The translations under genes were made by a program, and so were the position numbers. Of a stretch of 19,418 nucleotides of DNA, positions 13,966-19,418 are shown piece by piece. How positions within the stretch are numbered: the stretch's first letter is position 1; each line of letters starts with the position of its first letter. The notes beneath the pieces were generated by a model that made no database searches, was not told the DNA's origin, and saw nothing but the letters and a program-made list of their open reading frames with translations. Source of the DNA: Rhodoferax sp. (GTDB lineage: Bacteria > Pseudomonadota > Gammaproteobacteria > Burkholderiales > Burkholderiaceae_C); NCBI GenBank assembly GCA_028711355.1, contig JAQTSL010000024.1:789-20206 (forward strand), given 5' to 3'.

Positions 13966-15012
13966 ATGATTGAAACCGACGCACTGGTGATTGGTGCCGG
14001 ACCGGTCGGACTGTTTTCCGTGTTCGAGCTGGGGTTGCAAGGCATTGCGGCTCATGTGGTGGACGTGCTCGACGTTCCCGGCGGTCAATGCATTGAGCTC
14101 TACCCGGACAAACCCATTTACGACATCCCTGGTGTGCCGCGCTGCACCGGCCGCGAGCTCACCCAAAATCTGCTGCAGCAGGTCGAGCCGTTCGCCCCGG
14201 TCTTTCACCTGGATCAGCAGGTTGAGGCGCTGCAACGCCAGTCCGACGGGCGCTGGCTGTTAAGCACCCGCAACGCCCAACAAACCAGCCAGCGGTTTCT
14301 GGCGCGCAGTGTGATCATTGCGGCGGGCGTCGGTGCTTTTGTGCCCAAAGAGTTGCGGGTCGAAGGCCTCGCACCATTTGCTGGCACGCAACTGTTCTAC
14401 TGTCCCAAGCCCATTGAAGCCTTTGCTGACAAAAACGTGTTGATCGTCGGTGGCGAAGACGATGCCGTCCGCGCCGCCATCAAGCTGGCCCAACCGGGTG
14501 CGGCCGGCAGCGTGACCTTGCTGCACCGGCGCGATGTGCTGCTGGCCAGCGCTGCCGACTTGGCCGCGTTTGCCGCGCTGCGCGCAGCCGGACGCATCGT
14601 GTTTCAGACCGGTCAAGTCAGCGCGGCGCAGATCAGCGGCACGGCTCAAGCCCGCCTAACTGGCGTTGTGATCGACCCGCCCGACGGTGGCCAGCAAACC
14701 CTGGCGTTAGACATACTAATGGTGTGCCAAGGCATCAGTCCCAAGCTGGGCCCGCTCGCGCACTGGGGGCTGGCGCTGCAACGCAAGCAGATCACGGTCG
14801 ATACCGCCAACTTTGCCACCAGTGAAGCGGGCGTTTTTGCGATTGGTGACGTGGTGGACTACCCGGGCAAGAAGAAACTCATCGTCAGCGGTTTCCATGA
14901 GGCCACGCTAGCCGCCTTTGCCGTGGCTGCGTTGCTGCGTCCCGATGCGCCGCATACGCTGCAATACACCACCAGCTCCGCGCTTTTGCAGCAGCGCTTG
15001 GGTGTGCTGTAA
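13966..15012 (+). CDS. Ferredoxin-NADP+ reductase, thioredoxin-reductase-like type
   Basis: A 348-residue FAD/NADPH oxidoreductase. The FAD-binding motif is GAGPVG at 10-15, with VVDVLDVPGGQCIELYPDKP, a stretch typical of this FNR class. The NADPH domain motif is VGGEDDA at 161-167; many relatives have GGGDSA here, so the motif is slightly altered. The C-terminal FAD block is GVFAIGDV, followed by the LIVSGFHEATLAA region. The redox-active CxxC of thioredoxin reductase is absent, which separates it from TrxB. It would transfer electrons between NADPH and a ferredoxin, most naturally the adjacent FdxA. I chose ATG 13966 because the dinucleotide-binding fold starts immediately after it; a TTG at 13915 overlaps fdxA and adds non-family sequence. 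Confidence 0.9.
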   Translation: MIETDALVIGAGPVGLFSVFELGLQGIAAHVVDVLDVPGGQCIELYPDKPIYDIPGVPRCTGRELTQNLLQQVEPFAPVFHLDQQVEALQRQSDGRWLLSTRNAQQTSQRFLARSVIIAAGVGAFVPKELRVEGLAPFAGTQLFYCPKPIEAFADKNVLIVGGEDDAVRAAIKLAQPGAAGSVTLLHRRDVLLASAADLAAFAALRAAGRIVFQTGQVSAAQISGTAQARLTGVVIDPPDGGQQTLALDILMVCQGISPKLGPLAHWGLALQRKQITVDTANFATSEAGVFAIGDVVDYPGKKKLIVSGFHEATLAAFAVAALLRPDAPHTLQYTTSSALLQQRLGVL

Positions 15013-15071
15013 CTTTGTTGGTCTGGTGATCACCCATCAGCATCAAATACAGCTCGTCGGTACAGGCCGCA

Positions 15072-15154
15072 GAATGAGGGTCAGAGCCCAATTCGGTGCT
15101 ACGTTGTTGGTTGGCTTGATGACATCAGCCCGAATTGGGATCCGCCCCCCATTC
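15072..15154. repeat. Imperfect inverted repeat, possible transposon or REP remnant
   Basis: The 25-nt arms 15072-15096 (GGGTCAGAGCCCAATTCGG inside) and 15130-15154 are complementary at 21 of 25 positions, with a perfect inner 10 bp (CCCAATTCGG). A 33-nt spacer lies between. The wording resembles termini I associate with RAYT/IS200-type repeats in other proteobacteria, but this is from memory. No transposase is present. The rest of the 250-nt gap (15013-15262) holds no gene that I can support. Confidence 0.6.
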
Positions 15155-15262
15155 AGCTACCGCCTGCGCAATAACGGTCACCAAAAGTCCACGTCGGTGT
15201 TGTTTCACGTTCGAGCACCTGAGGCAGCGCAGTAAGATGCTGCCGAAAAAGGGAGGAGCACG

Positions 15263-16297
15263 ATGAAATTACTGTGGTTGGCCCTGCTGGGAATCTGCCG
15301 AGCAGTTTACCTGGCCTACACCGTCTGGTGCTGGCTGTTCAGCCTGGCGCTGCTGGGATTTATGGGTGTCCTGCCGGGCTGGTGGGATGGTCAGACCGGT
15401 GTCGGGCAACTGGCCGCACGCGGTGTGCTGCTGGTCTTGGTCTTGCTGGCGCTTTTTGCTATTGTCTATATCCATCGGCACCGCACGCCCGACAACCCCA
15501 ACCCTTGGCAGAGCGCTTTCCTGGCATGGTTTGGCACGCTGAAATTGTTTAGCAATCCGGGCGGATCGCCCGAAGTGCAGTTGCACTGGCCGTCGAAGTT
15601 TTTGGTTGAAAACCCGCGCGGTTACCACATCTCAGGCACCGACACGCGGCAAATCCTGAACCTGTTGCAGCCCGGTGACATCCTGCTGCGCGGCTACGAG
15701 GGCTATGTGGATGGTATGTTCATCCGGCGCTCGTCATTGAGTGCAGGTAACGACTTTCAGCCCGGCTGGTTTACCCATGTGGCGCTTTACATGGGCGAGA
15801 TCGTTACCGAAGACGCGCAGCAGGTACCCGTCAACTTTCAGCAGCGCGGCGACTTTTTTGAGACCGGTCCGCAGCAAGTCATCCACGCCATGGCCAAGGG
15901 TGTGCATACGCAAGACATCCTGGCCTTTTTGCGCTGTGATTACCTGTGTGTGCTGCGCCTGCCAGAGCAAATCACGCCACCACGCGCGCAGGTGATCAGC
16001 GCGATGAGGTCCAGCGCGCTGCAAAAAATTGGCGAGGAATACGACTTTGACTGTAGCGACACGCAGGCGTTTGACCGTTTCAGTTGCGCCGAATTACTGT
16101 ACTACTGCCTGCGCAGCGTGCATGGCGCGCTGGGGCTGCAGCCGCAGATGCACGCGCTGTATCCACTGGCACCCTGGCTCAAGACCTTCAAATTGCTCGA
16201 GCGCGCCACCGTCACCCCCGACGACTACCGCACGCTGGCGCGCCAAGGACGGCTAGATCTTGTGTGGGAAGACCGTTTTAGCAAGACCTTGAGCTAA
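15263..16297 (+). CDS. Membrane-anchored YiiX-like permuted NlpC/P60 (papain-fold) protein
   Basis: A 344-residue protein with a membrane-anchored N-terminus: hydrophobic helices at about 4-34 and 53-71. The enzymatic part starts with QPGDILLRG (GDILL at 138-142), the entry motif of the YiiX/YaeF group. The presumed catalytic histidine is H172 in WFTHVALYMG, and the cysteine is C275 in RFSCAELLYY; this His-before-Cys order marks the circularly permuted papain fold. Such enzymes are thought to cleave or transfer amide, thioester or lipid ester bonds; the actual substrate is unknown. With two helices before it, the domain may face either side of the membrane. The start ATG 15263 has a good site upstream (GGGAGGAGC). 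The gene is followed by a palindromic repeat and is probably monocistronic. Confidence 0.82.
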   Translation: MKLLWLALLGICRAVYLAYTVWCWLFSLALLGFMGVLPGWWDGQTGVGQLAARGVLLVLVLLALFAIVYIHRHRTPDNPNPWQSAFLAWFGTLKLFSNPGGSPEVQLHWPSKFLVENPRGYHISGTDTRQILNLLQPGDILLRGYEGYVDGMFIRRSSLSAGNDFQPGWFTHVALYMGEIVTEDAQQVPVNFQQRGDFFETGPQQVIHAMAKGVHTQDILAFLRCDYLCVLRLPEQITPPRAQVISAMRSSALQKIGEEYDFDCSDTQAFDRFSCAELLYYCLRSVHGALGLQPQMHALYPLAPWLKTFKLLERATVTPDDYRTLARQGRLDLVWEDRFSKTLS

Positions 16298-16337
16298 CTA
16301 CCATGACTGCAAACCACCCAGAAGCATGAAAGATGGC

Positions 16338-16412
16338 TGTCATTGCGGGCTCCGACCCGCAATCCAGCGCAGTCCGAATTCACTGGATACCGGGTCGTGG
16401 CCCGGTATGACA
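16338..16412 (+). repeat. Double-hairpin palindromic repeat, copy 2
   Basis: A 75-nt imperfect palindrome from TGTCATT to TATGACA with 30-nt arms agreeing at 24 positions. The left arm folds as TTGCGGG/CCCGCAA, as in the copy at 10744. The right arm is a perfect ATACCGGG/CCCGGTAT hairpin, a different but self-complementary version. It lies 40 nt after the YiiX-like gene and could end or protect its transcript. The rest of the 266-nt gap up to otsA shows no gene. Confidence 0.85.
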
Positions 16413-16563
16413 ACCTGTTCTTTCACGTTAGCCGATGAGTCAGACCCGGCAAAGTAGAATGATTTTGGTCTTATCCTCAAACGCCGACATCAAACCAACG
16501 AGCCCGGGGTAAATTGAATCGTATGTGTTGCAAACCCGTGAACCCACGCTTTCAGGAACCTCG

Positions 16564-18807
16564 ATGAGACTCTCACTGCGCTTTGTCCTTCCTCTGTTGC
16601 TGGTGCTGGCCGGCATCGCCTACGCGGTGGCACCGTTGATCGATCAACTGACGCTGGGCTGGTTTGTGCGCGATCTTGACAGTCGTTCGGCGCTGATTGC
16701 AAATACCATCCAGGAGCCCCTGCTGGAACAACTTGCAGCCGGCAAGAAGGTCAAGATTCAGGATTTTTTCAATCGCATCACACAGGATGAGCGGCTTTAT
16801 GCGGTGGGCTACTGCGCCGCAGCCACAGCCAAGATATTGGCCAGCCGCTCCCTGCCCGCTGAAATCCAATGCCCCCAGCTTGAACGCTGGCAGAACCCAG
16901 GCCGGCACTTGCTGCCAAGCGCCCAGGGGCCTTTGCATATCGCGGTACGGCCCATGACCAGCGCAGCCACGGCCGATGTTGCCGCGCTGCCCGGTCAACT
17001 GGTACTGGTGCATGACATGAGCTTCATCACCCGGCGCAGTGAAGAATCCAAGCGCTATCTGTTCTATGTCTTTATGGCGCTGGGCGCAGCAGTCTCGCTG
17101 ATCACGGTGATCGTGGCCCAGCTCTCCTGGCGCGGCTGGATGGCCGGTGTACGCGCCCTGCTGCGTGGCGAAGGGCTGCTGCGTCGGCCGGAGGCCCATG
17201 CTCCACCGAGCCTGCCCGGCTTCAAACCGATTGCACGCGACCTGCAACGACTCATCAGTGAACTGGAATCCGAAAATCGCGCGCGTGATGAGAGCCAGCT
17301 CACCTGGACACCTGAGACCCTGCGCACCATTTTGCACGGCGAGCTGCGTGGTGAGGACGTGATTGTGGTTTCCAACCGCGAACCCTACATTCACCAGCGT
17401 CGCGGCGAACGCGTCGAGGTGCAACGACCGGCCAGCGGGCTGGTGACAGCGCTAGAGCCGATCATGCGAGCCTGTTCGGGCACCTGGATTGCGCACGGCA
17501 GCGGCTCGGCCGACCGCGAAGTGGTGGACAAAAATGACCACGTGGCCGTGCCGCCCGAAAACCCGGCGTACCAGATTCGCCGCGTCTGGCTGACACCCGA
17601 GGAAGAAGCCGGCTACTACTATGGTTTCGCCAACGAGGGGCTTTGGCCACTGTGCCACATCGCCCACGTGCGACCGATCTTTCGCTCCAGCGACTGGGCG
17701 CAGTACATTGCCGTGAATCGCAAGTTTGCCCAGGCGGTGATGAGCGAGGCCAAAACCAAAAACCCGATTGTGCTGGTGCAGGACTACCACTTTGCGCTGC
17801 TGCCCAAGATGATCCGCGACGAGTTGCCCGAGGCCACCATCATCAGCTTCTGGCATATCCCGTGGCCCAACCCCGAGTCGTTTGCGATTTGTCCCTGGCG
17901 CGAGGAGATATTGGCTGGAATGCTGGGCAGCAGTATCATGGGTTTTCATACCCAGTTCCACTGCAACAATTTTGTCGATACGGTGGATCGTTTCCTGGAA
18001 GCGCGGGTGGACCGTGCCTCTTTCAACGTCTCCTTTGGCGGCAAACTCACCGCTGTGCGGCGTTACCCGATTTCAATCGCCTGGCCACCGGATGCAGAGT
18101 TGCTGCAAAAGAGCGTGCCTGACTGTCGCCGCGATATTCGCCAGATGAATGACCTGCCACCAGAGCACAAGCTTGGGATCGGTGTCGATCGGCTCGATTA
18201 CACCAAAGGTATTCTGGAGCGTTTTCGTGCCATTGAACGGCTGCTGGAACTCAACCCGGACTGGATTGGCCGCTTTACCTTTGTCCAGATTGCTGCGCCA
18301 ACACGTTCCGGCATCGACGAGTACCAACACCACGAGGCGCAAGTGCGCACCCTGGCGGCCCGCATCAATGCACGCTTTGAGCGCCGTGGACCGGCGCCGA
18401 TTGGGTTAAAAATTGAACAGCACGCGCCGCCTCAGGTTTATGAATATTTTCGCGCTGCTGATCTGTGTTTTGTCAGCAGCTTGCACGACGGCATGAACCT
18501 GGTCGCGAAAGAATTTGTCGCGGCCCGGGACGACGAACGCGGCGTGCTGATCTTGTCCGAGTTCACGGGTGCGGCGCGCGAGCTGCCCGAAGCCTTGATC
18601 GTCAACCCTTACGATGCTGACCAGTGCGCGGCCGCGCTGCACCTGGCTTTGAGCATGACGGACGTTGAACAACGCGACCGGATGCGCCTGATGCGCGGCC
18701 TGGTGGCTGAATTCAACGTGTTCCGTTGGGCTGGACGTATGCTGCTCGATGCCGCCACCAAACGTCGTCACAATCGTCTCACCGATAAGCCGGACCTCTT
18801 GATCTAA
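16564..18807 (+). CDS. otsA: Trehalose-6-phosphate synthase with N-terminal membrane sensor-like module
   Basis: A 747-residue protein. Residues 1-245 are a membrane module: helix 6-26, an extracytoplasmic segment of about 140 residues, helix 166-187, then a HAMP-like stretch ending in a charged helix (LQRLISELESENRARDESQ). Residues 265-740 are a GT20 glycosyltransferase that would join UDP-glucose and glucose-6-phosphate. Donor-binding residues are present: R543 and K548 in VDRLDYTKGI, D642 and E650 in HDGMNLVAKE. The acceptor region begins VIVVSNREPYIH. E. coli OtsA (about 470 residues) lacks the membrane part. Another GT20 product, such as glucosylglycerol phosphate, is not excluded, but the adjacent otsB favours trehalose. 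ATG 16564 has AGGAA at 16554-16558; a GTG at 16525 would add 13 residues. Confidence 0.9.
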   Translation: MRLSLRFVLPLLLVLAGIAYAVAPLIDQLTLGWFVRDLDSRSALIANTIQEPLLEQLAAGKKVKIQDFFNRITQDERLYAVGYCAAATAKILASRSLPAEIQCPQLERWQNPGRHLLPSAQGPLHIAVRPMTSAATADVAALPGQLVLVHDMSFITRRSEESKRYLFYVFMALGAAVSLITVIVAQLSWRGWMAGVRALLRGEGLLRRPEAHAPPSLPGFKPIARDLQRLISELESENRARDESQLTWTPETLRTILHGELRGEDVIVVSNREPYIHQRRGERVEVQRPASGLVTALEPIMRACSGTWIAHGSGSADREVVDKNDHVAVPPENPAYQIRRVWLTPEEEAGYYYGFANEGLWPLCHIAHVRPIFRSSDWAQYIAVNRKFAQAVMSEAKTKNPIVLVQDYHFALLPKMIRDELPEATIISFWHIPWPNPESFAICPWREEILAGMLGSSIMGFHTQFHCNNFVDTVDRFLEARVDRASFNVSFGGKLTAVRRYPISIAWPPDAELLQKSVPDCRRDIRQMNDLPPEHKLGIGVDRLDYTKGILERFRAIERLLELNPDWIGRFTFVQIAAPTRSGIDEYQHHEAQVRTLAARINARFERRGPAPIGLKIEQHAPPQVYEYFRAADLCFVSSLHDGMNLVAKEFVAARDDERGVLILSEFTGAARELPEALIVNPYDADQCAAALHLALSMTDVEQRDRMRLMRGLVAEFNVFRWAGRMLLDAATKRRHNRLTDKPDLLI

Positions 18808-19418
18808 TGAAAAAAGCCTGCGCCAATAGCCCGCCCGACCCCCGCCTGGCGTGGGCCTTTTTTCTCGATGTCGATGGCACCCTGATCCATATTGCCGACA
18901 CGCCCGATGCCGTGGTGGTTGATCAAACCTTGCTTAAGCTGATTGCCAATCTGCACCGCGCCAGCGGCGGCGCACTGGCCTTGGTCAGCGGGCGCATGAT
19001 TTCCGATCTGCAAAGCCGTACCGGCCTGACGCAACTGCCCATGGCCGGGCTGCACGGTCTGGAGCGGCGCGACGGCACCGGGCGCTTATGGATTCATGCC
19101 GCCACTCCGGCGGCCAAGAGCGCGATCAAAACCACACTGGAACCGGTGGTTGAGCGTCATCCAGGCTTGTTGCTGGAAGACAAGGGCCTAACGCTGGCGC
19201 TGCATTACCGCAAGGCCCCCACGTTGGCGGCCTACGTCCATCGCCTGATGGGACAGCTCGCCCGTCTGCATGGACCAGGCCTGGAGTTGCAGCGTGGCAA
19301 ATGTGTGATTGAAATCAAACCCGCCGGCATCGACAAAGGCACGGCGGTGGCCGAGTATCTGACGGAATTTCCGTTCAAGGGTCGCCGGGCAGTGTTTATT
19401 GGCGATGACCGCAACGAC
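18807..19418 (+). CDS. otsB: Trehalose-6-phosphate phosphatase (C-terminus beyond window)
   Basis: The first 204 residues of a HAD-superfamily phosphatase. The nucleophile motif is FFLDVDGTL (D21 and D23), followed by ALVSGR (motif II region), and GDDRND (motif III/IV) at the very end of the window. In between, GLHGLERR and the ELQRGKCVIEIKPAGIDKG block are typical of OtsB, which removes the phosphate from trehalose-6-phosphate in the cytoplasm. The start codon shares one base with the otsA stop (TAATG at 18805-18809), so the two are translationally coupled. About 40-60 residues should lie beyond the window, judged from the family. Confidence 0.93.
   Translation, partial: MKKACANSPPDPRLAWAFFLDVDGTLIHIADTPDAVVVDQTLLKLIANLHRASGGALALVSGRMISDLQSRTGLTQLPMAGLHGLERRDGTGRLWIHAATPAAKSAIKTTLEPVVERHPGLLLEDKGLTLALHYRKAPTLAAYVHRLMGQLARLHGPGLELQRGKCVIEIKPAGIDKGTAVAEYLTEFPFKGRRAVFIGDDRND

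Noticed and set aside
16573..17424. 283-codon minus-strand frame antisense to otsA
   Set aside because: It lies fully inside otsA, shows no domain signature, and its composition follows from the GC-rich codon positions of the sense gene.

Overview
The window looks like a chromosomal segment of a betaproteobacterium, most likely a Comamonadaceae member close to Rhodoferax or Polaromonas. The basis is GC-rich coding DNA, assimilatory APS reduction with cysI next to a DUF934 gene, a GcvA-type LysR regulator, and short palindromic repeats. This placement is my inference; no rRNA or other marker gene is present.

Layout: (1) 1-2454: the N-terminal part of a LysR regulator (minus strand), two small proteins, an NRDE/TANGO2-family protein and a CbiM-like membrane protein. 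(2) 2467-4822: a gspA/exeA-type AAA ATPase with a peptidoglycan-binding tail, and gspB. (3) 4884-7239: a TrpB2-type tryptophan synthase beta chain (minus strand), then a TauE/SafE-type exporter (plus strand). (4) 7740-13552: an assimilatory sulfate reduction cluster: cysI, a DUF934 gene, cysH (APS reductase type), cysD and cysN. (5) 13589-15012: 7Fe ferredoxin fdxA and a thioredoxin-reductase-like ferredoxin-NADP+ reductase. (6) 15263-16297: a membrane-anchored YiiX-like permuted NlpC/P60 protein. (7) 16564-19418: a membrane-anchored, sensor-fused trehalose-6-phosphate synthase (otsA), overlapped by otsB, which runs off the window.

How the genes work together: CysDN makes APS from sulfate and ATP. 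CysH appears to reduce APS directly, because it has the extra iron-sulfur cysteines and no cysC is present. CysI reduces sulfite to sulfide. No flavoprotein partner cysJ is present, so the ferredoxin/reductase pair just downstream is an attractive electron source. The TauE-type exporter upstream may move sulfite or organosulfonate. OtsA and OtsB would make trehalose.

The most unusual content is repetitive. A 37-nt palindromic element occurs four times inside genes of the sulfur cluster, always in a consistent reading frame for its orientation. Two long stem-loops before cysI share an almost identical 24-nt core but have largely different, self-complementary arms. A nested 227-nt palindrome separates cysD from cysN. 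Two double-hairpin repeats (10744 and 16338) and an inverted repeat near 15100 complete the set. I saw no tRNA, rRNA, CRISPR array, transposase gene or phage gene.
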